64,000 bases of DNA from Sulfuricella denitrificans skB26 (GTDB lineage: Bacteria; Pseudomonadota; Gammaproteobacteria; Burkholderiales; Sulfuricellaceae): positions 1,550,001 to 1,614,000 of the forward strand of contig NC_022357.1 of assembly GCF_000297055.2 (NCBI RefSeq), read 5' to 3'. This document shows positions 17,744 through 25,854 of the stretch, piece after piece (the first letter of the stretch is position 1; every line of letters begins with the position of its first letter). The notes under the pieces are model-generated. The model was given only the letters and a program-made list of their open reading frames with translations, had not been told where the DNA came from and made no database searches. The translations under genes were made by a program, and so were the position numbers.

Positions 17744-18112
17744 ATGAGTACTTTACCCAATGAGCCTCCCACAATGAACACTTTACCAAAATGCCCGCAA
17801 TGCAATTCGGAATTTACCTATGAAGACGGCGCCATGTTTATCTGCCCAGAATGTGCGCACGAGTGGCCGAGGGTGGTAGCGGAGAGCACTGATGACCGGC
17901 GCGTCGTGTGCGATGCCAATGGGAACGTGCTGATGGATGGAGACACCGTGGCGGTGGTCAAGGATCTGAAGGTCAAAGGGTCGTCCTTGGTGGTCAAGGT
18001 TGGGACGAAGGTAAAGAATATCCGTCTGGTGGAAGGCGATCACGACATCGACTGCAAGATCGACGGAATTGGCGCAATGCAGCTGAAGTCCGAATTCGTG
18101 AAGAAAGTGTAG
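17744..18112 (+). CDS. yjdM: YjdM/PhnA-family zinc-ribbon protein
   Basis: A 122-residue protein with an N-terminal zinc ribbon (CPQC ... CPEC) and the conserved C-terminal domain with [17 protein letters not shown] and LKSEFVKK. This is the YjdM (formerly PhnA) family, often labelled alkylphosphonate uptake protein although no phn genes are near and the function is unproven. A second in-frame ATG at 17774 ([10 protein letters not shown]) would remove a 10-residue leader and is an equally good start. Confidence 0.82.
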   Translation: MSTLPNEPPTMNTLPKCPQCNSEFTYEDGAMFICPECAHEWPRVVAESTDDRRVVCDANGNVLMDGDTVAVVKDLKVKGSSLVVKVGTKVKNIRLVEGDHDIDCKIDGIGAMQLKSEFVKKV

Positions 18113-18216
18113 GTGGCTGGCTTTACATCAGGGCGCCGAAAACTTTTCAAGCACTATGGCTACAGCCGTCTTTCTGGGCGGACTTTCGCTCTAGAGCGGG
18201 GGATTGAACAGGTCGA

Positions 18217-18507
18217 TCACAACACGCTCCAGACAGCAAGTGCAAACAATCCACCCAGTGTCGTGGCAAGCCAGTCAAAAAAGTCACAGGTCTGTAAATC
18301 GGGATGGAAGTAATCGTAGATTTCTTTCACTGCGCCGACAAGAGACACTATGCCTACAGCAAATAATGTGGGCGCACCGCAAGCAGCCAGTAAAAAGAAC
18401 AGAACCGCACCTACGATAAAATGCGCCTGTTTGTCTTTGGGTACGCCGATTTGTGGCAACTTTTCGACGTAGGCGCTGAGAAACTTGAGGATGGATTCGA
18501 TCATCAC
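18217..18507 (-). CDS. YfiM-like small membrane protein
   Basis: A 96-residue protein with about three hydrophobic segments. The pattern DKQAHFIVGA ... GAVKEIYD ... DFFDWLATTLGG matches the family of small YfiM-type or VanZ-like membrane proteins, in which a His and two Asp cluster near the membrane. The function is unknown. No ribosome site decides between the two adjacent ATGs. It forms part of the small-gene patch after tRNA-Asn and is convergent with the YjdM-like gene. Confidence 0.6.
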   Translation of the reverse strand: MMIESILKFLSAYVEKLPQIGVPKDKQAHFIVGAVLFFLLAACGAPTLFAVGIVSLVGAVKEIYDYFHPDLQTCDFFDWLATTLGGLFALAVWSVL

Positions 18508-18562
18508 CGTTCTTCATGCGGGGTTATGCTTGAGATGTGCCAATGAAGTACGATGATTTCAA

Positions 18563-18802
18563 CTAAACCTTAGGTTTTCTGCCCGGTGCTGCAGGAGGAA
18601 TATATCCAGATATTCGGCAACGTATTCCTTCGACTTTCTCCCCCTTCTCGAACCGAATCGAGTTGCACGCCATAACCTCTCCTTTGGCAGCAAGTTCTGA
18701 TATATGGAGGCGCACATCAGTTAATGATATCCCTATAGCTTCAGCGATCTCTGCGTCAAGCTGTTCGCCATGCTTTTTCAGGTATTGCAGAATCTCTTTC
18801 AT
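18563..18802 (-). CDS. Small winged-helix DNA-binding protein (FaeA-like)
   Basis: A 79-residue protein. The N-terminal half (KEILQYLKKHGEQLDAEIAEAI, then SLTDVRLHISELAAKGEV) is a winged-helix or MarR/FaeA-like helix-turn-helix. The C-terminus RCRISGYIPPAAPGRKPKV is basic. Such proteins are often found on accessory DNA. It could regulate the YfiM-like neighbour or itself; no operator was identified. Confidence 0.6.
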   Translation of the reverse strand: MKEILQYLKKHGEQLDAEIAEAIGISLTDVRLHISELAAKGEVMACNSIRFEKGEKVEGIRCRISGYIPPAAPGRKPKV

Positions 18803-18980
18803 GGATATTTACCAGAAACAGCACGAATGATGGGGTAAAGTATATGCCAAAATGGGTATGGAACGGACTACAGATTTTTTCGATTTACTAATAAAATGAA
18901 GGCATCCGCAGGCGGTGAGCATGTGCATAATGGTGCATTCGCCCGGCGACCTTACTCAATCAACAGGGGAAATTGGCGTC

Positions 18981-19379
18981 ATGCATGACCGTAGCAGCAT
19001 CAAGCTCATCAATCAAACGACACGCACGAGCAGAATTGCAATCGCGTTAATCCTGCTCACGTTGGCGATGCCGTCCTTGTTTGCCTGGAGCGACAATGTC
19101 GCGCTCGAAAGCGCAAGAGAGTTTACCGGTCAGCTGGCCGCGGTGACGCTGCTTGCGTTTATTGCACGGCTATGGGTAGCGCGTCATTACTCTGCAGGGG
19201 TACAGGTCCAAGTGTTGCTGGCGTTTGCGCTAGCGCTGATTAGCTGGTCGGGCTATGTATCACGGATTGCGCATGATGAGCGCGTGTCGGTAATGGCACA
19301 ACCGGTCAGTTCAACGCCATCGCGTATTCCTAGCCAAATGGAGCCAGTGGACTCAAAACTTGAGGGTGCGCAGCGATAG
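18981..19379 (+). CDS. Putative membrane protein of unknown function
   Basis: Not recognised. Two strongly hydrophobic segments (about 19-36 and 50-64) and a third weaker one (about 76-93) sit in a 132-residue frame, followed by a Ser/Pro-rich polar tail. The ATG at 18981 is chosen because a purine-rich AGGGGA lies 10 bases upstream; an upstream ATG at 18915 would add 22 residues. Coding status is supported only by the hydrophobic pattern. Confidence 0.4.
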   Translation: MHDRSSIKLINQTTRTSRIAIALILLTLAMPSLFAWSDNVALESAREFTGQLAAVTLLAFIARLWVARHYSAGVQVQVLLAFALALISWSGYVSRIAHDERVSVMAQPVSSTPSRIPSQMEPVDSKLEGAQR

Positions 19380-19970
19380 CGCACTGGGTGTTCGTGCGCT
19401 CCGCAATCTAGCCAATTGACCCTAGAGCAAGCAGGCTCCTCTACAAATTACCCAAGTGGCCAATCCAGTTTGGAGCACGAATGTTGTCAGCGACAGTTTG
19501 ACCTCCGGTTGGCGTATCAAGTGCCTGATGGTGTCTGTGGGGTCTGGCGTCGCAAAGCAGTCCTTCGCCGACTGCTTATTTTTTCCATGGTCTACTGCCG
19601 GCTGGTTCTAAGGACCATTTATGGGCGCGGATGCGGGAAATTATCTCACAGCAGTCGAATAAGCGCAGACTGCCGTGGCCCTGGTTGCTCGGCCTCGGCC
19701 CGCGGGACAATGGACGTTCCCTGACGGTAGGCGAGACGCATTGACTTCAGGTCCGGGCTAATTTGGGCTTGGCCGCAAAGTCACAGGGTAGTGTGACGAA
19801 TCAGCCCGGCATCATCATTCTACAAGAAAAACAAACTGTGCGGCGGAGTCACCCTCCACGAGATGCAAGAAACTGGATAAATGGCCTGCGGGAGCCATAT
19901 CACCGTTCAGGGACAAATGAAAGATCACATTCTGACAACGTCTGCCAGATCAGATCGCAACGACGACATG
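19380..19970. other. About 590 bases without a convincing gene
   Basis: Frames of about 80-100 codons exist here but have no ribosome site, no recognisable motif and amino-acid composition unlike proteins. The clearest signal is an intrinsic terminator at 19555-19586. A short palindrome GTCACA...TGTGAC lies at about 19783-19800. The stretch may contain a small RNA or decayed accessory DNA. Confidence 0.4.
19555..19586 (+). terminator. Intrinsic terminator in gene-free stretch
   Basis: AAGCAGTC (19555-19562) pairs with GACTGCTT (19570-19577) across a 7-base loop, then ATTTTTTCC follows. It is 175 bases after the membrane-protein stop, so it ends either that mRNA or a separate short transcript. 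Confidence 0.65.
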
Positions 19971-20654
19971 TTAGTGCAGCGTTCTTTCCTTGCCGCAGCA
20001 TTGCTTGAATTTCAGACCACTCCCACATGGACAAGTCTCATTGCGCCCGACTTTAGGCGTTTCCCGCTTGGTTGAAACAGGCTTCGCTCGGGAATGCCAA
20101 TAGTGAAATATCTCCACAACCGCCTTGGGAAGCATGTCGGCACATTCCTGCAGCAATTTCGTATATTCATCATCAGGCAGGTATTTCTTTCCCCTTCTTT
20201 CAGATTCTTCTTTAAAAGCGCCGGACAAAAGCAAAATCGGGAAAGTCAGCTTCTTCAAAGGTTCGTTTCCCGGACTCAGCCATTCCTCCGCAGAAAGCCC
20301 CCACCCCAGGATGTAGCCCTCGCACCATGTTTGATAATCAGGCTGATGGTCAGTGAGAGGTTTCAGGATAAATTTGATTGGCTGATTTTCGCCAAGTGTT
20401 GCGGCCACGCTTTTATAGAAACGCATCATCAATGTCATGAACTCCTGAGCCAGTTCCATCGATTCGTGTTCCGGCCCGATCTTGAAAACTTCATGCATCC
20501 ATTGGCCTGGCGCGATGGTGTCCGGCGCGCTGATAACGGCGCACAGGAATCCCTGCAATTTGTCCAGGCTCATGCCCTTTCCATTGAAAATGGATGAGGC
20601 CAGCAATTCCTCCAATCTCGTGAGTTCCTGCTTCGATAGTGCGTTTGTTGGCAT
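19971..20654 (-). CDS. UPF0149/YecA-like protein with SEC-C zinc motif
   Basis: A 227-residue protein. The first about 180 residues follow the YecA/UPF0149 helical family ([20 protein letters not shown]). The C-terminus carries the SEC-C metal-binding motif [18 protein letters not shown], as in SecA tails. E. coli YecA binds ribosomes through such a tail; that role is possible here. The ATG at 20654 is preceded by AGGT; a further 19 codons upstream are open but lack a site. It is divergent from the PEP carboxykinase gene. Confidence 0.78.
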   Translation of the reverse strand: MPTNALSKQELTRLEELLASSIFNGKGMSLDKLQGFLCAVISAPDTIAPGQWMHEVFKIGPEHESMELAQEFMTLMMRFYKSVAATLGENQPIKFILKPLTDHQPDYQTWCEGYILGWGLSAEEWLSPGNEPLKKLTFPILLLSGAFKEESERRGKKYLPDDEYTKLLQECADMLPKAVVEIFHYWHSRAKPVSTKRETPKVGRNETCPCGSGLKFKQCCGKERTLH

Positions 20655-20742
20655 GAATGACCTATATGTTCTATTGGCTAAGCTTATTTCTATTCGATTT
20701 GATTGTATCAAGTGCAGCGCCGATTTCCGGTGTGTGGTGCAA

Positions 20743-20751
20743 TGTTATACT
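20743..20751 (+). promoter_or_regulatory. Extended -10 promoter candidate upstream of the PPi-PEPCK gene
   Basis: TGTTATACT carries the TGn extension and a five-of-six -10 hexamer. No good -35 is visible. It would give a leader of about 200 bases. The leader also holds the direct repeat listed at 20889-20916. Confidence 0.35.
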
Positions 20752-20888
20752 GAAAAACCCTTTGTATATCAGACAAAATCCACTATCTGAAGAATATGCA
20801 TATGGATTTCAGGCAATAACTTCAACCTCGGCCACCAGATCGTTACGGTCGCAACTTGCAGGTTTACACCGGTCAACCATCTCAAAAT

Positions 20889-20916
20889 TACTCGTTTCAG
20901 AGTAAAATACTCGTTT
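20889..20916 (+). repeat. Direct repeat TACTCGTTT upstream of the PPi-PEPCK gene
   Basis: Two exact 9-base copies (20889-20897 and 20908-20916) are 19 bases apart, start to start, about two helical turns, within 70 bases of the start codon. GAGTA between them is an inverted half-copy. This is a possible regulator-binding site. Confidence 0.35.
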
Positions 20917-20954
20917 TTCTCAAGTGCAGACGCACGTACAAGGTAAATCGCATT

Positions 20955-23900
20955 ATGGATCTGAATCAATTTCTGGGGCTGGGGGACGATTCTGAAGACC
21001 CTCAAGAAACCCGCAAACGCCTTCAGCTATACATCAACCTGAAGCTGTCCTCGTCGGGCCAACCGCCCTGCCTGGAGGGCGAAAGTAGCGATTTCCTGGC
21101 CGTTGCGCAAAATCTTCTGCAAAGCTACCGGGAAAAATCCCGCTTGTTGAGCGGCTACCTCTGCCCACCCGATCAACGTATCCAGGCGTTCCTGGATGAT
21201 TATCTTGCCGATGCAGCAGATGGTTCCGTACCCCGGTTGCCGGAAAACACGCTGATCCTCGATCGCCATGGCGTGGCCCGAGAGCTTTCCCTGCCGGTGA
21301 ACAAGAATGAGTTCAAGGGCGATTATGTCAGCAGTTATCGAATTCGTAACGGCGTACTACACAACCCGGTTAGCGACCGTCGCACGACCAAGGGATTATT
21401 CCACGTAACCGAGGGCGGACTACCGATACCCGGCGACAAGAAAGCGGTTCCCAAGGTCGCTTTTGCACGTCTGTTGCGTGAAGCAATCAACCCCCCGGAA
21501 CATCTGATGCGCCTGCCGTTCGCCGCTGGACAGCCGCAGGAAGCGGCGATGTTCGTTTCGCTGCTTCTTCGCCCGGTAATCTGCCCCGAAATCCCCGGGC
21601 GCGAACCGGAAAAGATTATGGAAATTCGCTTTTTCGCGCCAGGCGGTCTGGTGAGCAATCTGGATTTTGTAGAAAGCATCTTCGGCAATGGTGGCAACCC
21701 TGTACTGGCGTCGAACGATGTCGGACTGGACGTGGATCATTGGTCCGGTCACACCGGTTGTGTGATTCTGGCTCCTCACCTGACCCGACTCACCAAGAAA
21801 GAACTTGGGCTTCCCCACCGGGATGCTGCTTCACCTCGCCAACAGGCGGATGGTATGTGCTGGGTCGATGAAAACGAACTGTATAACGATGGTTCCGCCT
21901 TCAAAATTACCGCTCGCGACGAGCGCGGGGTGATCGTCACCATACTGGCCGACAATTACTTCGGATACTGCAAGAAAGAGGTCAAGACCCAGATCAGCTA
22001 TGCCACCAACCTTTTCGGGCTGGCTGAAGAGGAGCATGCGGGCGGCGCACTGGCGTTCCCGCGGCACAACCACGGCGAGGAATTCGGGGTGGACAGCATC
22101 ACCCGAGTACCAGGGTACAGCTTTGAAGAGATCGCGACCCAATATGGCGATTTAATGATTGTACAACCGGAAGGCTACGGCATCGACAAGTTGCATCCGG
22201 AAGTCATTTATGTGCCGCAGGACCTGCGCATGGACCTTCACGCTCAAACCATCAACTGGATGAAGGATGGCGTACCTCAGACCATCAAGCTTCGTCCGGA
22301 CCATATCTACGTGCAGCCCAACGGCTACAAGGTCGAGATGTGCAAGCATCCGGGCGCGCCATCATGGCGTTTGGTGGGCACGGATCCGGAAGGTACTTTC
22401 TGCCACAAGCCCTGCACCGTGTCAGGTGGAGGAAAATCGGAGATTTCCAAGTCGCTGAATGACGCGGTGATCTACGGCCCGCTTTTCGTTGCCGATCTGG
22501 AGAAGGACCTCACTCAGGTTGAAAAGATCGTCAAGAAAAATTACTCGGGCCGCTTCAAACCGGGATTCGAACATGAGGACCGGGATGCAGCCCGCACGCT
22601 ACTCAGCGCCGAACGCAGCCTGGGTTCGGTGATCAAGGTACTCACCCCCTCCCCCTCCCACACCGAGGAATACAATGCCTGGCTGGAAGAAATTCCTGAC
22701 CGCATTTTAGCGCTGGTGTTCATCATCAAACGCATGTATCGCCCGGAATGGGGCGACAACTGGCGCAACTATCTGTCGACGGATTTCGTTAACGGTCATC
22801 CCGGCCATGAACTCAAGCTCGGTGAAAGGAAGCTTGTCGGTTCCTATTTACGGATAGGTTTTGCTGAGAACGGGGCATGGCGCGTGTTCAAGTTACGCCA
22901 GGATTTCATCGCTGCCGACAAAGTACAGATGGAGGACGACATCAGCGCCTCAGTTGTCGTTCCCGCTGCATCCCTGCCCAATATGTCACCGAAAAGCGAC
23001 AACCCTTCCGTCAAGCTCGTGCGTAACTGCGAGTACCGCCTGTTCCAGCGCCCGGACGAGGCGATTCATCGCGGATTCGATCTCCAGGCCGAACAGGATA
23101 TGGCCCTGCGCGACAACTTTATTGCAAATTTCGAACCGATTAATGGCGAGTCATTGTCGAAAATCATCGATGACGTGGTGGGGTTCGACCAGTACACCGA
23201 CCCCATGCGCAAGATTCTTCGCGAAGCCCATGAAGCAAACCAATATGTGGTGTCCTCCGCACATCCACGCATGGTGGACGGCAAGCCGAGCAAGAACCCC
23301 CGTTACCTGCAACTGCGGCTCGACCTCGCCAACCCGGTAAGGCGCTATGTGGCGGAAATTGGTGCCAGATTCAATCGACGGGTTCCTTTGGGCACACCCG
23401 TCATCGAACCTGTCAACGCAGTGCTGGTGGGCCGTCGCAACAATCCGCCGGAACCCGGCATACGCCCTTTGGCAGTCTATAATCCGATTCACTATCAGGA
23501 ACTGCCCGAGCTGTTCATGGACTTCATCTGCAGCCTCACCGGCAAATCGCCCTCCACGACAGGGGCTGGCAGCGAAGGCGCGCTCACCAAAGGGCCGTTC
23601 AACGCCCTCCGGCCCACTGTAGATATGAACAATACGCTGGTGTCTTTTATCCTTACAGGTTACGCCGGCTATTCCACCGCTGCCGGTTATATCGGCCCGA
23701 ATCTCCGCGTTGATCACGACATCAGCCTGCTCGTGCCGGAAATCTGGTCACGCCTGAAGCCACAGGAACGGGATCCGCGCTTCCTGATCGAAAACGGTTA
23801 CATGGAAAAGATTGCCGATTTCCAGTATCAAGGCCGCCTGATTCAGGCAAGCCGCCTTGGCTACCGCATCACGGAACGCTTTGTACACGGTTTCATGGGC

Positions 23901-24419
23901 AAGATGTTCGATGCACCCCGCGCAGTATTTGGCGAGCATATCCTGCGTCCGGAAACCCAGGACATGGCGGTGTTCGTGGATGGCGTGGAAAATATCGTCG
24001 AAGCGCAGCAGAAGGTGGCAGCCTGCTATCTGGAAGATGGTAGTGTGGAAGATGCCTGCCCACCGCTCAAAGCCCTGCTTCACATCATGGCTAATGGCCG
24101 TTATGAGGGCAAAGATGTGCATGACCCTGCCATCCGGGCCTTGTTTACCCGTGAAGCCTTGCTCGCTTCGGATTGGTACCAGGAACGACTAATGACGAAG
24201 CAGGCGCGGGACATCCATCTTTGGGAGCGCCACATTGCTTATCTGGATACCTTCGCCTGCCGTACAAGTCATCAGGACCTGGCAGAACGGCTTGACATCC
24301 ATGAACGGCTAGAAAGTGCCAAGACCAAGCTGAAGTTGGTCAAGAGCACGGCATACTTGCAAAGCCTGAGTGGTACTATCGGCGCCGACCCGTTACGGCC
24401 GATGCAGTCAAGAACATAG
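20955..24419 (+). CDS. PPi-type phosphoenolpyruvate carboxykinase (diphosphate-dependent)
   Basis: A 1154-residue soluble protein, far larger than ATP- or GTP-PEPCK (about 530-620). Length and motifs match the PPi-dependent enzymes (EC 4.1.1.38) described from Propionibacterium and Entamoeba, which interconvert PEP, CO2 and Pi with oxaloacetate and PPi. Visible blocks are NPVSDRRTTKGLFHV with EGGLPIPGDKK near the N-terminus, LDVDHWSGHTGC in the middle, and a kinase-like P-loop region CHKPCTVSGGGKSEIS (from C483, with K494 in the loop). The ATG at 20955 is preceded by AAGGT; an upstream in-frame ATG adds 33 unlikely residues. It is a single gene with its own terminator. The family is assigned from memory of the motifs; a search should confirm it. 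Confidence 0.78.
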   Translation: MDLNQFLGLGDDSEDPQETRKRLQLYINLKLSSSGQPPCLEGESSDFLAVAQNLLQSYREKSRLLSGYLCPPDQRIQAFLDDYLADAADGSVPRLPENTLILDRHGVARELSLPVNKNEFKGDYVSSYRIRNGVLHNPVSDRRTTKGLFHVTEGGLPIPGDKKAVPKVAFARLLREAINPPEHLMRLPFAAGQPQEAAMFVSLLLRPVICPEIPGREPEKIMEIRFFAPGGLVSNLDFVESIFGNGGNPVLASNDVGLDVDHWSGHTGCVILAPHLTRLTKKELGLPHRDAASPRQQADGMCWVDENELYNDGSAFKITARDERGVIVTILADNYFGYCKKEVKTQISYATNLFGLAEEEHAGGALAFPRHNHGEEFGVDSITRVPGYSFEEIATQYGDLMIVQPEGYGIDKLHPEVIYVPQDLRMDLHAQTINWMKDGVPQTIKLRPDHIYVQPNGYKVEMCKHPGAPSWRLVGTDPEGTFCHKPCTVSGGGKSEISKSLNDAVIYGPLFVADLEKDLTQVEKIVKKNYSGRFKPGFEHEDRDAARTLLSAERSLGSVIKVLTPSPSHTEEYNAWLEEIPDRILALVFIIKRMYRPEWGDNWRNYLSTDFVNGHPGHELKLGERKLVGSYLRIGFAENGAWRVFKLRQDFIAADKVQMEDDISASVVVPAASLPNMSPKSDNPSVKLVRNCEYRLFQRPDEAIHRGFDLQAEQDMALRDNFIANFEPINGESLSKIIDDVVGFDQYTDPMRKILREAHEANQYVVSSAHPRMVDGKPSKNPRYLQLRLDLANPVRRYVAEIGARFNRRVPLGTPVIEPVNAVLVGRRNNPPEPGIRPLAVYNPIHYQELPELFMDFICSLTGKSPSTTGAGSEGALTKGPFNALRPTVDMNNTLVSFILTGYAGYSTAAGYIGPNLRVDHDISLLVPEIWSRLKPQERDPRFLIENGYMEKIADFQYQGRLIQASRLGYRITERFVHGFMGKMFDAPRAVFGEHILRPETQDMAVFVDGVENIVEAQQKVAACYLEDGSVEDACPPLKALLHIMANGRYEGKDVHDPAIRALFTREALLASDWYQERLMTKQARDIHLWERHIAYLDTFACRTSHQDLAERLDIHERLESAKTKLKLVKSTAYLQSLSGTIGADPLRPMQSRT

Positions 24420-24475
24420 ATTCGCCATTGCGGCCGCAGTGTACTGCTGACCACTCCAAAATTGACGATGCTGAC

Positions 24476-24515
24476 AATGAAATGGCTAGTGCCTGGCACT
24501 AGCCATTTCATTTTT
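24476..24515 (+). terminator. Terminator of the PPi-PEPCK gene
   Basis: An uninterrupted stem of 16 or more pairs (24476-24493 with 24495-24512) with a minimal loop is followed by a T-run. It is the strongest stem in the window and isolates the gene from the next one. Confidence 0.88.
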
Positions 24516-24644
24516 GGAAAACACGATTCATTTCCCCTGTCCGGCCTGCAAGCCATGAGCTTGCCACGACCCAGCCATTCAGCTATTCTCGAATCGTAAG
24601 ACTTAGCCGCATATTTAATCAAAAAATCAGGAGGAACAACAATC

Positions 24645-25037
24645 ATGAGCAATAAAGTCAAAGTTGCATTGCTAGGTTTGGGTAGCGTTGGCGAGCTTTT
24701 CGCCGAACATTTTCTGGAGAAAATTCAGGAGCAACATGTCGATGTAGAAATCGTGGCGGTGGCAGATCGCCATCTGGACTCTCCTGTCGCTCTGGGCTTT
24801 GCTCACAGCAACGTACCCGTTTTCAAGGATGCCCTTGAGGTGGTCGATCTTGGCGAACAGGTCGATATCATATTTGATCTTACCGGCAATGCTGAACTGC
24901 GCAAGGCCTTACGGCTCAGGCTTCAGGAAACTGAAAACCGCCATACCGTCATCGCCCCAGAGGTTTTTGCGCAACTACTCTGGAACTTTTTCGGTGATAA
25001 CATCGATTTGCCTGAACACACCCAAACCGGCTACTAG
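24645..25037 (+). CDS. Small NAD(P)-binding Rossmann protein
   Basis: A 130-residue protein consisting of a dinucleotide-binding fold alone: LLGLGSVGELFAEHF is a GxGxxG loop, followed by EIVAVADRHLDSP and IIFDLTGNAELRKAL, like the N-terminal NAD domain of homoserine dehydrogenase. No catalytic domain follows. It could be a redox sensor or a subunit. GGAGG stands 9 to 10 bases before the ATG, so the start is firm. It lies between two hairpins as a single gene. Confidence 0.7.
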   Translation: MSNKVKVALLGLGSVGELFAEHFLEKIQEQHVDVEIVAVADRHLDSPVALGFAHSNVPVFKDALEVVDLGEQVDIIFDLTGNAELRKALRLRLQETENRHTVIAPEVFAQLLWNFFGDNIDLPEHTQTGY

Positions 25038-25059
25038 CCTAGTCGAACATCAGAAAAAA

Positions 25060-25087
25060 GCCGCATTGACTGACTAGCCAATGCGGC
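25060..25087. terminator. Hairpin after the Rossmann gene
   Basis: GCCGCATTG (25060-25068) pairs with CAATGCGGC (25079-25087). A run of A precedes it, so the U-tract is on the minus strand; on the plus strand it is only a weak terminator. Confidence 0.5.
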
Positions 25088-25133
25088 CTTGGACTTGGCA
25101 CTATCGATACCTCCCAACAAGGCGGATCTGAAA

Positions 25134-25796
25134 ATGCGATTACCTATCCAAAACTTTGTCACATCCTCTATCGCCATCTTGCTGGGAACGTTCATCGTTT
25201 TGTCGACAGTAGTTGCGGCTTCACCTGTAAAGCCGGAAGAAGGATTTGATTACCAGATACTGAGTTCTCCTCAACCAACGAAGGCTGACGGTAAAATAGA
25301 GGTTATCGAATTTTTCTGGTACGACTGCTCGCACTGCAATGCCATGGCGCCACTGATCGAGCCATGGGCTAAACGCCATCGGAACAGTATCGATTTCAAA
25401 CGCATTCCGGTGGCGCGGAATGAAGGGGCAATTCTGCAACAACAGCTTTATTACGCGCTGGAGAGTTTAGGCAAAGTGGAGGAGTTACACATCCAGATAT
25501 TCAACGCCATTCATGATGAATGGATACCCTTGAAGACAATGGAACAGATGGCAGATTTCCTAGAAAAACAGGGCGTCGGAAGAAATAATTTTCTCAAAGC
25601 CATCAACTCTGCCGCCGTAATGAAGAAAGTCCAGCGCGCACAACAACTCACTGCAGCCTATAGAGTAGATTCGGTACCGACAATCGTGGTAAATGGACAA
25701 TACGTGACTTCTGCCAGCATGATAGGCGGCAACCAAGCGGATGTGCTGCCGGTTGTCGACTATCTTGTCGCCAAATCAAAACGACGTTTACCCTGA
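25134..25796 (+). CDS. dsbA: DsbA-like thiol:disulfide oxidoreductase
   Basis: A 220-residue periplasmic oxidoreductase. A signal peptide (about 1-29) precedes a thioredoxin fold with an inserted helical domain. The active site is C65-S-H-C68 in FFWYDCSHCNAM; classic DsbA has CPHC, so the second position is changed to Ser. The cis-proline loop is SVPTIVVNG. It probably introduces disulfides into exported proteins. The ATG at 25134 is chosen because the signal peptide begins there; a GTG/ATG-type frame opens 15 codons earlier. No dsbB is nearby. Confidence 0.83.
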   Translation: MRLPIQNFVTSSIAILLGTFIVLSTVVAASPVKPEEGFDYQILSSPQPTKADGKIEVIEFFWYDCSHCNAMAPLIEPWAKRHRNSIDFKRIPVARNEGAILQQQLYYALESLGKVEELHIQIFNAIHDEWIPLKTMEQMADFLEKQGVGRNNFLKAINSAAVMKKVQRAQQLTAAYRVDSVPTIVVNGQYVTSASMIGGNQADVLPVVDYLVAKSKRRLP

Positions 25797-25854
25797 AAAG
25801 CAGAGCACTACTTCAGACTTTAAACCACAGTATCGTATCAAGAGTTAAGCGGGG

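Noticed and set aside
19416-19724. 102-codon open frame in the gene-free stretch
   Set aside because: No ribosome site, odd composition, and a strong intrinsic terminator lies inside it.
16794-20710. Genomic island with attachment sites at tRNA-Asn
   Set aside because: No integrase, transposase or repeated tRNA end could be found, so only a weak suspicion remains.
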